NCBI RefSeq assembly: GCF_003323735.1
Contig: NZ_QOIM01000023.1
Coordinates: 157,826-221,825 of the forward strand
Source: Streptomyces reniochalinae
GTDB lineage: Bacteria; Actinomycetota; Actinomycetes; Streptomycetales; Streptomycetaceae
Length of the DNA: 64,000 bases
Direction: 5' to 3'
Shown: positions 36,176 through 44,825 of the stretch, piece after piece
Numbering within the stretch: the first letter of the stretch is position 1
Layout of the letters: each line of letters opens with the position of its first letter
Program-made: the position numbers and the translations under genes
The notes under the pieces: model-generated
Told to the model about the DNA's origin: nothing
Seen by the model: the letters and a program-made list of their open reading frames with translations, nothing else
Database searches by the model: none

Positions 36176-36707
36176 GAGTGATCACTCGTTTCAGGTCTAC
36201 GGATCTCCGCCGCGGCACCCGGCGGCGCACGACCTCACGGGCCTCACAGGCCGAGGGGCCTCGCCTCACAGGGGCATACCTGTGGCGGGTGCTCTTGTGA
36301 CGGAATGGACACACTCAGCGGGCCGGAGTGCGATAACACACCCGGCGCGCCACTGCGGGACGGGGCGTCGCCCCGCGCGCGTCAGCCGTAGATCTGGTGA
36401 AAGTACATGTGCCTCACTCTAATGCCGTAGCGGCCGGCCACGCACGGATTAATCGCGACCTGACAACCGCATGCTCATAAGTCTGAGTACTGCGAACAGG
36501 GGTTTCCGCTGGCTGGAGTAGTCGTTGACGAGTTGTGACCGAAACGGTCGTATCCGCCCATCCAAGCCGGTCACCGCGGGCGGCCACTGGTCGCCACGTA
36601 CGGCACGGGAACCGCTGCCGGGGGGCCACTTCCGACAGCGCGTGCGCGGGTCGGACCGCTTCCCGGCACCGTCGTCTGAACCTGCCCTCAGAGAAGAGAG
36701 TTCAGTC
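36176..36707. promoter_or_regulatory. Divergent intergenic region, glycosyltransferase / DUF2637 gene
   Basis: The 532 bp hold no supported gene. A perfect 12-bp palindrome GAGTGATCACTC (36176-36187) touches the glycosyltransferase start codon. A TTGACG (36525-36530) and a short inverted repeat GACCG-AAA-CGGTC (36537-36549) lie on the DUF2637-gene side. No clear -10 was matched to them. Confidence 0.45.
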
Positions 36708-37553
36708 TTGACCGAGACGTCGCACACGTACGCGTCCTACGCGCCCCGTGAACCGGACGCCGGCCTGCCCGGGCCGCGCAAGCCACCCTTCGTGGACGTG
36801 AACGCGGCGTACGGGGAGGGCACTTCCGCGTTCATGCACGACGCCTACCCCCGTGCCGGCGCCGCGACGGGCCTGACCGACACCGGAACCCTCGGCCTCA
36901 CCCGCTTCTCCTCGCCGCACCCCGAGCGCGACGAGTACCGGGAGCAGGCCGAGCACACCGACCTGGAGACGGAGCTCGCCCGTTTCCTCAACACGGTCGA
37001 ACAGCATTCCCTCGCCGACACGGAGGCCGCCCTCACCCGGGCAAGACACCGCAAGGACGGCCCCCTCGAGCGGGTGAAGCAGCAGCACAGGTCCGACCTG
37101 ACCTGGCGGCGCGCCCTGAGCGCGTTCTCCATCACCCTCACAGCGATGATCGTGCTCCTGGTCAGCTTCCTGGGCGCCAAGGCGTCCTACCCCTCCCTCT
37201 ACAGCCTCGCGCAGGAGTCCGCGCCCCCCGGCGTCGCCCACGCCTGGCCGCTGCTGATCTACGCCCCCTGGGTCGCCGCCACACTGTCGATCCTGCGCAC
37301 CCGCGCCTACCGCCGCCGCACCGTGCACTCCTGGCTCGTCGTACTGTTCTTCGCCGCCGTCGCCTCACTGCTGTGCGTCGCCGACGCGCCCGCCACCCCG
37401 GCCGGCATCGCGGTGGCGGGACTCCCCCCGATCACTGCCCTGCTCTGCTTCCACCAGCTCGTGCGGCAGCTCGACCTGCCGCCCGTGCCGGCCGCGCCCT
37501 CCCGCCACGCCCGGCCGCCCAAGGGCACCAACCGCCACCGCTCGGCGGGCTGA
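36708..37553 (+). CDS. DUF2637 (SpdB-like) membrane protein
   Basis: The 281-aa protein has a hydrophilic N-terminal half of ~140 residues with Asp/Glu/Arg-rich helices, then four membrane helices (LSAFSITLTAMIVLLVSFLG, AWPLLIYAPWVAATL, SWLVVLFFAAVASLL and GIAVAGLPPITALLCFH), the DUF2637 pattern. Such proteins are common on Streptomyces chromosomes and in conjugative elements, where SpdB-type proteins aid spread. I chose the TTG at 36708 because AGAGAAGAGAG precedes it. Function is unknown. Confidence 0.82.
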   Translation: MTETSHTYASYAPREPDAGLPGPRKPPFVDVNAAYGEGTSAFMHDAYPRAGAATGLTDTGTLGLTRFSSPHPERDEYREQAEHTDLETELARFLNTVEQHSLADTEAALTRARHRKDGPLERVKQQHRSDLTWRRALSAFSITLTAMIVLLVSFLGAKASYPSLYSLAQESAPPGVAHAWPLLIYAPWVAATLSILRTRAYRRRTVHSWLVVLFFAAVASLLCVADAPATPAGIAVAGLPPITALLCFHQLVRQLDLPPVPAAPSRHARPPKGTNRHRSAG

Positions 37554-37645
37554 CCGGCCCAGCGACCAACACGCCCCTTGACGGCACCGAGCCGCCGGCC
37601 GCCCTGTACGCACCGGCCGCCCGTGGCGTCGAGCGCCCACCCTCC

Positions 37646-37686
37646 GTGCGGACGGCGGGACGGTTACACCGTCCCGCCGTCCGCAC
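37646..37686 (+). terminator. 19-bp perfect stem, terminator of the DUF2637 gene
   Basis: Arms 37646-37664 and 37668-37686 are exact complements around TAC, about 95 bp after the DUF2637 stop. The rest of 37554-37832 shows nothing coding. Confidence 0.7.
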
Positions 37687-37832
37687 CTGTGTGCGCCTTT
37701 CTGCTGCCCTTCGTCCCCAGACCCGCACGGACCCCCACAGAGCGCGAAAACGAGGGACGCCCAGCACGGCTGGTGCGCATTGCCGACGGTCGCGAGGGTG
37801 CCGCTGTCACGTCGCTGCCGTACAACGCGAAA

Positions 37833-37862
37833 AGTCCCTGCCGGATGACTCCGACAGGGACT
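37833..37862 (-). terminator. Terminator downstream of tRNA-Ala
   Basis: On the minus strand AGTCCCTGTCGG pairs with CCGGCAGGGACT (one G-U) over a 6-base loop, followed by TTTT, 12 bases beyond the tRNA 3' end. Confidence 0.75.
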
Positions 37863-37873
37863 CTGACGTGCGG

Positions 37874-37947
37874 TGGACCTGAGGGGATTTGAACCCCTGA
37901 CCCTCTCGTTGCGAACGAGATGCGCTACCGGACTGCGCCACAGGCCC
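37874..37947 (-). tRNA. tRNA-Ala (anticodon CGC)
   Basis: The cloverleaf folds completely: acceptor GGGCCTG/CAGGTCC, anticodon stem TCTCG/CGAGA with loop TTCGCAA (anticodon CGC, codon GCG), and T arm AGGGG-TTCAAAT-CCCCT. The acceptor stem contains G3:U70, the alanine identity pair. CCA is not encoded. A T-run terminator follows. Confidence 0.95.
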
Positions 37948-38055
37948 TTGCGACGAATGAAACTCTAGCATCCTCGTCGGGCCGGCAGGAAATCCGTTCC
38001 CTCGCTGGTCACGAGGGCTGCCGTGAGCGGGACCCGGGGGGGCAGCCGCCAAGGG

Positions 38056-39753
38056 TCACTCGTTGGCGGCGCGGGGGCGGGCCTCGTCCTCGTACTGGTC
38101 GAAGAGCGGGGTGCGGTCCCGGTCGTGGTGGCGCCGGGGGCGGGCGGATTCGGCGTCCGGGTGGTCGCCGTCCCCAGCCTGTGGGTCGGCGGCGGAGGCG
38201 GTGCTGGAGCGGGCGGAGCTCCAGGCGTCCGGTGCCTCCAGGTCGACTCCGCGCGTGGTGCGGGGGGCGACGGGGGCGCTCACGTAGGTGGGCAGCGGCA
38301 CGGGGACAGGGTCCCAGCCTTCGCCGTCCGAGGAGTCACGCTCCCTGGCACGCTGCTGGTCGACCCACTCGGCGTGGTCGGTCTGCTCCACCAGGGCGCG
38401 CCGTTCGGCGGCCCCCTGCTCCTCCCGGAGGCGGGCCGCCTCCTCACGGGCGCGCGCCGCCTCCTCGCGGGCGCGAGCAGCTTCCTGCCGGGCGTCCCTG
38501 CCGCCGGACGCGGTTGTGCCGCCCTGACGGCGGGCGTCCCCGGAGGCGTCGGCCGACTGGCCCGGTGAGTCGTCCGCGGGGCGCCTGCCTTCCGGCCCCT
38601 GCCCGTCGTGCCGGGTGCGAGCCCCCTCGGGGCCTGGGCCGGTCGGAGGGTGTGCGGCCGCGGGGTGGCGCGAGTCCCGCCCCGCGGAGTGTGCGGCATG
38701 GGCCGGGAGGCCGGGCTCGGTGTCGGCTTGCCAGGCTTCCGCCCGGCGGTGTCCGTCCGGAGCGGAGTCCCCGTCGCGGCGGCGCCGCGCGTGCAACGTG
38801 CGGGCTGCCTCTTCCGCCTGGCGACGGTCCATGGCGGCGGCGAACCTGCGCCGCTCCTGGATGCGGAGGTAGGCGATGTAGACGCTCAGCAGGAGGGCCG
38901 GAACGGCGGGGACCCACAGGAGGCCGAGCCCGCGCACGGCGGCGAAGACGCTGCCGACGGTGAAGGCCAGGAAGAGCAGCATCGTCGTGCGGCGCCGCCG
39001 TGCGAGCAGCTTCGCGCGCTTGGCCTGTCGGTCGCGGCGGCCCGCCAGAGCGGCGGCCCGCGCCTGCGCGGACTGCTCGCGTGACGCCTGTCCGGGACGG
39101 TCGTCGGCCCCCTGTTGCTCGCCCCGGCGGGCGGAGTCGTCGCTTTCCGGGACGTTCCCCGCGCCGTCGTGCTCGGGGCCGCCGTGCGCCGGGTCACCGC
39201 GGTCGTGACCGGAGCAGAGCAGGGCGGAGGGTCCGGGTTGGTCGTGGCCTTCCTGCGTCCCGCGGCCCTCCGGACGTGCGAGAGCGTGCGGGCCGGCGTG
39301 CGCCTGGCCCACGCGCTGCGCACGCCGGTGGGGGTCGTGCGCGTTGCCGCGCTGAGCGGGTGCGTGTACCTCGGTCGGCGCTTCGGAGCCGGGAGCGCCG
39401 ACCATGGTCTTGGGGTCGGCGAAAGCCCGGACGTCCACCGACTCCTCGGCGGCGTCCGGGTCGTTCCGGTACGCGTCCCCGTCGTAACCGTCGTACGCAC
39501 CGGCAGTGCCGGCGCCGGCCTGCGGCGCGTACGGGTCGTCCGCCTCCCACCTCTCGCGCACCCGGCGTCGCTCGGCGTCGCGCGCGTAGCGGCGCTCCAT
39601 GCCGGCCTTGCCGGACAGCAGCCGGATGGCGGTGCTGAAGCGTTCCGTCGGACGGGCTTCGTTCAGCTCGTCCTGTCGGCGAAGCCACATCGGCACCAAG
39701 TAGGCGGCCCAGGCCCCGACGATGACTGCGTAGATGAGGCCACTGCTGCTCAC
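38056..39753 (-). CDS. sepX: Divisome membrane protein SepX / GlpR
   Basis: The 565-aa protein starts SSSGLIYAVIVGAWAAYLVPMWLRR, one helix followed by QDELNEARPTERFSTAIRLL, the conserved N-terminus of SepX/GlpR. A paired hydrophobic segment is near residues 255-298. A long charged region with AREEAARAREEAARLREEQ repeats (coiled coil) makes up the C-terminal half. SepX stabilises FtsZ rings and divisome assembly in Streptomyces; in Corynebacterium GlpR is the membrane receptor of Glp. GTG at 39753 is preceded by TACCGT 6 bases upstream (leaderless-like). It is encoded near glp, as in other actinobacteria. Confidence 0.9.
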   Translation of the reverse strand: MSSSGLIYAVIVGAWAAYLVPMWLRRQDELNEARPTERFSTAIRLLSGKAGMERRYARDAERRRVRERWEADDPYAPQAGAGTAGAYDGYDGDAYRNDPDAAEESVDVRAFADPKTMVGAPGSEAPTEVHAPAQRGNAHDPHRRAQRVGQAHAGPHALARPEGRGTQEGHDQPGPSALLCSGHDRGDPAHGGPEHDGAGNVPESDDSARRGEQQGADDRPGQASREQSAQARAAALAGRRDRQAKRAKLLARRRRTTMLLFLAFTVGSVFAAVRGLGLLWVPAVPALLLSVYIAYLRIQERRRFAAAMDRRQAEEAARTLHARRRRDGDSAPDGHRRAEAWQADTEPGLPAHAAHSAGRDSRHPAAAHPPTGPGPEGARTRHDGQGPEGRRPADDSPGQSADASGDARRQGGTTASGGRDARQEAARAREEAARAREEAARLREEQGAAERRALVEQTDHAEWVDQQRARERDSSDGEGWDPVPVPLPTYVSAPVAPRTTRGVDLEAPDAWSSARSSTASAADPQAGDGDHPDAESARPRRHHDRDRTPLFDQYEDEARPRAANE

Positions 39754-39916
39754 CCTCACACGGTAGAGGGGATCGAGTGAGCCCATCTGCCAAATAGCCC
39801 GGTGTGTCGCACGATCTGGCTGATCTCTCCACCTTTTTTTGTGATTGCTGGGCCGGGCGGCAAGGAAATGGGCGATTAATACCGGGAGGCGGCTTTCCAC
39901 ACCACAATTCGAACGT

Positions 39917-40546
39917 CTATTTCATTTCCGAGGAGTGGCCGGGCCGCGACCGGTGCCACCGGGTCAGCAGTCCCTCGGGAACCTCTTCGGCCGTCAGCGC
40001 GAATACGAGGTGGTCCCGCCAGGCGCCGTCAATGTGCAGATAGCGCGGCCGCACACCTTCCTCACGGAAGCCCAGTTTCTCCACGACCCGTCTGCTGGGC
40101 GCGTTCTCAGGACGGATGCACACCTCGATACGGTGCAGCCCCACGGACCGGAAACAGTGGTCCACGGCGAGCGCCACCGCCGTCGGCATGACGCCCCTCC
40201 CGGCGACACCGCGGTCGATCCAGTAGCCGATATGGCCCGAACACATCGACCCCCAGGTGATGCCGGCCACGGTGAGCTGGCCGACGAGCCTGCCCTCGTA
40301 CTGCACGACGAAAGGCAGCATCCGTCCCGCCTGCGCCTCGGCACGCAGGTGGCGCACCATCTGCCGATAGGTGGGACGCCGCGGCGGCAGATGGCCGGGG
40401 GGCGGCGGAGGAATCGTCGCCTCCCAGGGGCGCAACCAGTCGCGGTTGCGCTGGTTCACCTCCCGCCAAGCACGCTGATCGCGCACCTTTATCGGACGGA
40501 GGGCCGTGGGACCGTCCGCCAGCTCAGCCGGCCACGGCGCGTTCAG
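39917..40546 (-). CDS. RimJ/RimL-type N-acetyltransferase, probable CTG start
   Basis: The GNAT enzyme aligns with ribosomal-protein alanine acetyltransferases: REVNQRNRDWLRPWEAT, HIGYWIDRGVAGRGVMPTAV (acetyl-CoA loop) and RIEVCIRPENAPSRRVVEKLGF. The homologous frame extends upstream of the first GTG (40486) through NAPWPAELADGPTALRPIKVRD, and the only start-like codon there is CTG at 40546. It overlaps the moaB stop as CTGA, like the ATGA junctions in this operon, so I favour a 209-aa product. The acetylated target is unknown. Confidence 0.82.
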   Translation of the reverse strand: MNAPWPAELADGPTALRPIKVRDQRAWREVNQRNRDWLRPWEATIPPPPPGHLPPRRPTYRQMVRHLRAEAQAGRMLPFVVQYEGRLVGQLTVAGITWGSMCSGHIGYWIDRGVAGRGVMPTAVALAVDHCFRSVGLHRIEVCIRPENAPSRRVVEKLGFREEGVRPRYLHIDGAWRDHLVFALTAEEVPEGLLTRWHRSRPGHSSEMK

Positions 40547-41199
40547 CGGTGGTCGTCCCCTCTGGGGTCGCCGGGCTGTCGGGACGCGCTCGGCTCGGTG
40601 GACGGTTCGGTGTGGGCGTGCTGCGGGTGGTCGCCGCCGTGGATCTGGTCGACGGCGTGCGGCAGCAGGTCCGCGAGGACTGCGAGTCCGTCCTTCACGC
40701 CTCCACTCGAGCCCGGGAGGTTGACGATGAGGGTGCTGTCCGCCACACCGGCCACCCCGCGCGACAGGGAGGCTGTGGGGACCTTCGTGCGGCCCTCCGC
40801 ACGGATGGCCTCGGCGATACCAGGGATCTCGTAGTCCAGCAGCGAGCGGGTCACCTCAGGGGTGCGGTCGTTCGGGTTGATGCCGGTACCGCCCGTGGTG
40901 AGGACGACCGCGTACCCGGCTCGTACGGCCTCCCTCAGTACCTGTCGCACGGGTTCTCCGTCCGGCACCACCGTCGGCCCGTCGGTGGCGAACCCCATGG
41001 CCGTCAGCCCCTCCACGAGCAGCGGGCCGCCCTTGTCCGCGTACACCTGGGCGGCCGCGCGGTTGGAGGCCGTCACGGCGAGAGCCCGGTGGGACGGTTC
41101 TTCCGCGCCCTGGTGCGCGTTCCCCGCGTCGTGCTGTGCGGGGCCCGTGGCCGCGTGTCCGGTGCCGCCCGGCTGTTCAGCGCCGCCGTGTCCGCTCAT
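40543..41199 (-). CDS. moaB: MogA/MoaB-family molybdopterin adenylyltransferase
   Basis: The 218-aa protein has the MogA/MoaB core: ALAVTASNRAAAQVYADKGGPLL, the VVLTTGGTGINPNDRTPEV substrate loop and LIVNLPGSSGGVKDGL. It adenylylates molybdopterin before metal insertion. A Gly/His/Ala-rich N-terminal extension of ~35 residues and a His/Pro-rich tail are extra. It overlaps moaC by four bases (ATGA) and the acetyltransferase downstream by CTGA. Confidence 0.9.
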   Translation of the reverse strand: MSGHGGAEQPGGTGHAATGPAQHDAGNAHQGAEEPSHRALAVTASNRAAAQVYADKGGPLLVEGLTAMGFATDGPTVVPDGEPVRQVLREAVRAGYAVVLTTGGTGINPNDRTPEVTRSLLDYEIPGIAEAIRAEGRTKVPTASLSRGVAGVADSTLIVNLPGSSGGVKDGLAVLADLLPHAVDQIHGGDHPQHAHTEPSTEPSASRQPGDPRGDDHR

Positions 41200-41705
41200 G
41201 CGTCGCCCTCCTCCCCGGTGAGCGGCGAGCGTGTCCACTCGCCGGACTTGCCGCCGCTCTTCTCCTCCACCCTGACGTCCGTGATCATCGCCGCCTTGTC
41301 GACGGCCTTCACCATGTCGATGACCGTCAGGCCGGCGACCGTCACGGCGGTGAGCGCCTCCATCTCGACACCGGTGCGGTCGGTGGTCCGCACCCGGGCG
41401 GTGATCTCCACGGCGTCGTCGGCGACCGCCAGCTCGACCTTCACCCCTGAGACCGCGAGGGGGTGGCACAGCGGGATGAGTTCCGGAGTCTTCTTGGCGC
41501 CCATGATTCCGGCGATCCGGGCGGTCGCCAAAGCGTCGCCCTTGGGCACGCCCTCGCCGCGCAGCAGGGCGACCACCTGCGGGGAGACCCTCACCCGTCC
41601 GGTGGCGCGGGCCGTCCTCGCGGTGACGTCCTTCTCCGACACGTCGACCATCCGGGCGGCCCCGGACGTGTCGAGGTGGGTGAGGTGCTGCTGGGGGCTG
41701 CTCAT
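41196..41705 (-). CDS. moaC: Cyclic pyranopterin monophosphate synthase
   Basis: The 169-aa MoaC has ARMVDVSEKDVTARTARATG, the catalytic region LIPLCHPLAVSGVKVEL, and GVEMEALTAVTVAGLTVIDMVKAVDK. With MoaA it converts GTP to cPMP in molybdenum cofactor synthesis. The ATG at 41705 is the clear start. It lies between glp/moeA and moaB in one minus-strand operon, with a 66-bp gap to glp. Confidence 0.95.
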   Translation of the reverse strand: MSSPQQHLTHLDTSGAARMVDVSEKDVTARTARATGRVRVSPQVVALLRGEGVPKGDALATARIAGIMGAKKTPELIPLCHPLAVSGVKVELAVADDAVEITARVRTTDRTGVEMEALTAVTVAGLTVIDMVKAVDKAAMITDVRVEEKSGGKSGEWTRSPLTGEEGDA

Positions 41706-41771
41706 GGTTCTCCCGGTCCTGTGCTGTGCCCGAACACGGTACCGGCAGGGGCAAGGGCGGTGCCCGGCGCG

Positions 41772-43112
41772 TCAGTCGAGGGGAACGACCGTGACCTCGC
41801 GCCCCGGTGCGACCCTGCTCGTCTTCTCCGGGATGTCGATGAGGGCGTCCGCCTGCGCGAGAGCGGCGATCAGGTGGGAGCCCGAACCGCCGACCGGGCT
41901 GACGCTGCCCGTTTCCTCGTCCTCGGCGGGCGGGGTGTAGACGCCGCGCAGGAACTGCCGCTTGCCCTCCGGCGAGGTCAGTTCCGACTCTCCGGCCAGA
42001 CGGGCGCTCACGGTGGGGCGCCGGACGGGTTCCTGTCCCATCAGGGCGCGCACCGCGGGACGCACGAACAGTTCGAAGGAGACGTACGCGCTCACCGGGT
42101 TGCCGGGGAGCGTGAGGATGGGCGTGCGGTCGGGGCCGATGAGGCCGAAGCCCTGGGGCTTGCCCGGCTGCATCGCGAGCCTGCGGAACTCCACGGCGTC
42201 CGAGGCGCCGTCCGTCTGCTCGCCGTCCTCGTCCGCGCCGAACGCCTCCACACGGGAGAGTGCTTCCTTGACGACGTCGTAGGCGCCGACGCTGACCCCA
42301 CCGCTGGTCACGAGGAGGTCGGCGCGGATGAGCTGGTCCTCGACGGTCGAGCGGAGCGTGTCCGCGTCGTCGGCCACCGCGCCCACCCGGTAGGGGATGG
42401 CTCCCGCCGCGCGGGCCGCGGCTGTGAGGACGAAGCTGTTGGCGTCGTGGATCTGGCCGGGGCCCAACGGCTCTCCCGGGGCGACGAGTTCGCTGCCGGT
42501 GGAGAGCACCACCACGCGGGGGCGGGGGCGGACGGTCACCGCGCCGCGTCCGATGGCCGCGAGGAGACCGACCTGCGCGGGGCCCAGCACCGTGCCCGCC
42601 CGGAGCGCGACCGTGCCAGGGCGGACGTCGCTGCCCTTGGCCCTCACGTGCTGTTGCGGCACGACGCTGCGGTGCACGCGCACCTGTCCGGAGGCGTCCT
42701 GCGGGGCGCTGCTGTGCGCCCGCATGGCGTCCGCCGGGCCGCTGCCCGTACCACCGTCGGTCCACTCGACCGGGACGACGGCCTCGGCGCCCGGTGGCAG
42801 CGGCGCGCCGGTCATGATGCGGGCCGCCTGTCCCGACGAGACCGTGGGCAGTCCGGCGCTGCCTGCCGCGATGTCGCCGATGACGCCGAGCACCGCCGGG
42901 AACTCCTCGCTGGCCCCCTCGACGTCGGCGATCCGTACGGCGTACCCGTCCATGGAGCTGTTGTCGAACGGCGGAAGGGCCGCCGGGACGATGACGTCCT
43001 CGACCAGGACGCACCCCTGCGCGTCCAGCAGGTTCAGCTCGATGGGTTCCAGCGGACGGATGCTGCGGAGGATGTCCTCCAGATGCTCGTCGACGGACCA
43101 GGTCTTGCTCAA
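41772..43112 (-). CDS. glp: Molybdopterin molybdotransferase-like protein (MoeA/Glp)
   Basis: The 446-aa protein has the four-domain MoeA/gephyrin plan: SVDEHLEDILRSIRPLEP, NSSMDGYAV, GQAARIMTGAPLPPGAEAVVPVE, VLSTGSELVAPGEPL, TSGGVSVGAYDVV and LPGNPVSAYVSFELFVRP. MoeA inserts molybdate into the cofactor. In Corynebacterineae and Streptomyces the copy next to sepX/glpR is Glp, which also binds SepF in the divisome; the neighbourhood here supports that reading. The start is TTG at 43112, 3 bp after the galU stop. Confidence 0.92.
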   Translation of the reverse strand: MSKTWSVDEHLEDILRSIRPLEPIELNLLDAQGCVLVEDVIVPAALPPFDNSSMDGYAVRIADVEGASEEFPAVLGVIGDIAAGSAGLPTVSSGQAARIMTGAPLPPGAEAVVPVEWTDGGTGSGPADAMRAHSSAPQDASGQVRVHRSVVPQQHVRAKGSDVRPGTVALRAGTVLGPAQVGLLAAIGRGAVTVRPRPRVVVLSTGSELVAPGEPLGPGQIHDANSFVLTAAARAAGAIPYRVGAVADDADTLRSTVEDQLIRADLLVTSGGVSVGAYDVVKEALSRVEAFGADEDGEQTDGASDAVEFRRLAMQPGKPQGFGLIGPDRTPILTLPGNPVSAYVSFELFVRPAVRALMGQEPVRRPTVSARLAGESELTSPEGKRQFLRGVYTPPAEDEETGSVSPVGGSGSHLIAALAQADALIDIPEKTSRVAPGREVTVVPLD

Positions 43113-43115
43113 GGC

Positions 43116-44018
43116 TTACATCTCCTCGGTGACGTAACCGCGCAGCCACTCCCGGAACTCCGGGCCCAGGTCCTCACGTTCGCATGCGAGTCGGACAATG
43201 GCTCGCAAATAGTCTCCCCGGTCACCGGTGTCGTAGCGGCGTCCGCCGAAGACTACGCCGTGCACGGGGCCGCCCAGTGACTCGTCGGCGGACAGTGCCT
43301 GCAGGGCGTCGGTGAGCTGGATTTCGCCGCCCCTGCCGGGCTGCGTCCTGCGCAGGACGTCGAAAACCGCCGGGTCGAGCACGTAGCGGCCGATGATGGC
43401 CAGGTTGCTGGGTGCCCGCTCGGCGGAGGGCTTCTCCACCAGGTCGGAGACGCGGACGACGTCGCCGTCCGAGGTGGGGCTCGCCGCGGCGGCGCCGTAC
43501 AGGTGGATGCTGGACGGGTCGACCTCCAGCAGGGCGATCACGCTGCCGCCGCGCTCCTCTCGGACCTGCAGCATGCGGGCGAGCAGGGGGTCGCGCGGGT
43601 CGATCAGGTCGTCACCCAGGAGGACCGCGAAGGGCTGGTCGCCGACGTGCGGCGCGGCGCACAGGACGGCGTGACCGAGCCCTCGGGGGTCGCCCTGGCG
43701 GACGTAGTGCATGGTGGCCAGGTCGCTGGACTCCTGCACCCGGGCGAGCTTCCCGTCGTCGCCCTTGTCGCGCAGGACCTGTTCCAATTCGTAGTTGCGG
43801 TCGAAGTGGTCCTCGAGGGGCCGCTTGTTGCGGCCGGTGACCATGAGGACGTCGGACAGGCCTGCTGCCACGGCCTCCTCGACCACATACTGGATCGCGG
43901 GCTTGTCGACGACCGGGAGCATCTCCTTGGGGGTGGCCTTCGTCGCGGGGAGGAAGCGGGTGCCCAGGCCGGCGGCGGGGATGACCGCCTTGGTGATCCG
44001 CGTGCGGGGAGAAGTCAT
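43116..44018 (-). CDS. galU: UTP-glucose-1-phosphate uridylyltransferase
   Basis: The 300-aa enzyme has AVIPAAGLGTRFLPATKATPKEMLPVVDKPAIQYVVEEA, the UTP-binding signature of GalU, plus LGDDLIDP and the Lys region VEKPSAE. It makes UDP-glucose for wall polymers and glycosylation. I chose the ATG at 44018 rather than 44030, because TATGGT (44031-44026) lies 7 bases before it as a -10 box, making the mRNA leaderless. It heads the galU-glp-moaC-moaB-rimJ operon. Confidence 0.95.
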   Translation of the reverse strand: MTSPRTRITKAVIPAAGLGTRFLPATKATPKEMLPVVDKPAIQYVVEEAVAAGLSDVLMVTGRNKRPLEDHFDRNYELEQVLRDKGDDGKLARVQESSDLATMHYVRQGDPRGLGHAVLCAAPHVGDQPFAVLLGDDLIDPRDPLLARMLQVREERGGSVIALLEVDPSSIHLYGAAAASPTSDGDVVRVSDLVEKPSAERAPSNLAIIGRYVLDPAVFDVLRRTQPGRGGEIQLTDALQALSADESLGGPVHGVVFGGRRYDTGDRGDYLRAIVRLACEREDLGPEFREWLRGYVTEEM

Positions 44019-44119
44019 GTCCCGCACCATAACCGCTCAATTGATCCGGAAGATAAGGGTCCGCATGGTTTCCGTAAGGTTTGTTGCGTTTTGGGAACCC
44101 GGGAGGGGTGAGGCGTGTC

Positions 44120-44728
44120 ATGGGCGAGCCGAAGACCGTCGGCGACAGTAGGAAGCGCGAGTTGCGTCGCACTGTCCTCGCGGTGAGGAGGACTTTGCCG
44201 CCGGATGACCGCCAGGCGGCCGCCGAGGAGCTGGCACGGCGTGTCCTGGCCCTCGACGAGCTCGCCGCGGCCCGCACGGTCGCCGCCTACGTCTCGGTGG
44301 GAACGGAACCGGGGACGGGCCCCCTGCTCCGAGCGTTGGAGGAACGCGGCGTACGGGTACTGCTGCCGGTCCTCCAGGCCGACAACGACCTCGACTGGGC
44401 CCCCTACGAGGGCCCCGGCGCGCTCGTCCCTGCGGGACGGGGCCTACGGGAGCCCACCGGGCCGCGGCTCGGACCCGAAGCGGTCCTCCGGGCCGACGCG
44501 GTGCTGCTGCCCGGCCTGGCCGTCGACCGGCGCGGACTGCGGCTCGGCCGGGGCGCGGGGTGCTACGACCGGGTGCTCGCCCGGCTGGCGGCCTCGGGTG
44601 CGCACCCGGCCTGTGCGGTGCTGCTCTACGACGGTGAAGTCGTCGACCACATCGACGGCGAGGCACACGACCGCCTCGTACGGACAGCCGTGACCCCGAC
44701 CGGAGTGCACCGCCTGGGCGCGGAGTAG
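44120..44728 (+). CDS. 5-formyltetrahydrofolate cyclo-ligase
   Basis: The 202-aa protein has KRELRRTVLAVRRTLPPDDR at the N-terminus, VAAYVSVGTEPGTGPLL, LPGLAVDRRGLRLGRGAGCYDR (the GxGxGYYDR folate/ATP motif, here with Cys for Tyr) and LLYDGEVVDHI. It converts 5-formyl-THF to methenyl-THF. ATG 44120 has GGTGAGG 7 bases upstream; the GTG at 44108 is less well placed. It is divergent from galU with a 101-bp gap. Confidence 0.92.
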   Translation: MGEPKTVGDSRKRELRRTVLAVRRTLPPDDRQAAAEELARRVLALDELAAARTVAAYVSVGTEPGTGPLLRALEERGVRVLLPVLQADNDLDWAPYEGPGALVPAGRGLREPTGPRLGPEAVLRADAVLLPGLAVDRRGLRLGRGAGCYDRVLARLAASGAHPACAVLLYDGEVVDHIDGEAHDRLVRTAVTPTGVHRLGAE

Positions 44729-44748
44729 GGCACCGCCCACCTCGCAGG

Positions 44749-44785
44749 TCGGCCCCGACCGGCCGCGGGGCCGGATCGGGGCCGC
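44749..44785. terminator. Hairpin between the convergent cyclo-ligase and penicillin acylase-family genes
   Basis: CGGCCCCGACCGGCC pairs with GGCCGGATCGGGGCCG with a one-base bulge around GCGG. The position suits a bidirectional terminator. Confidence 0.55.
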
Positions 44786-44825
44786 ACAGAGGCGCCGGGG
44801 GCCGCACCGGGACGGAGTCCTGGCC

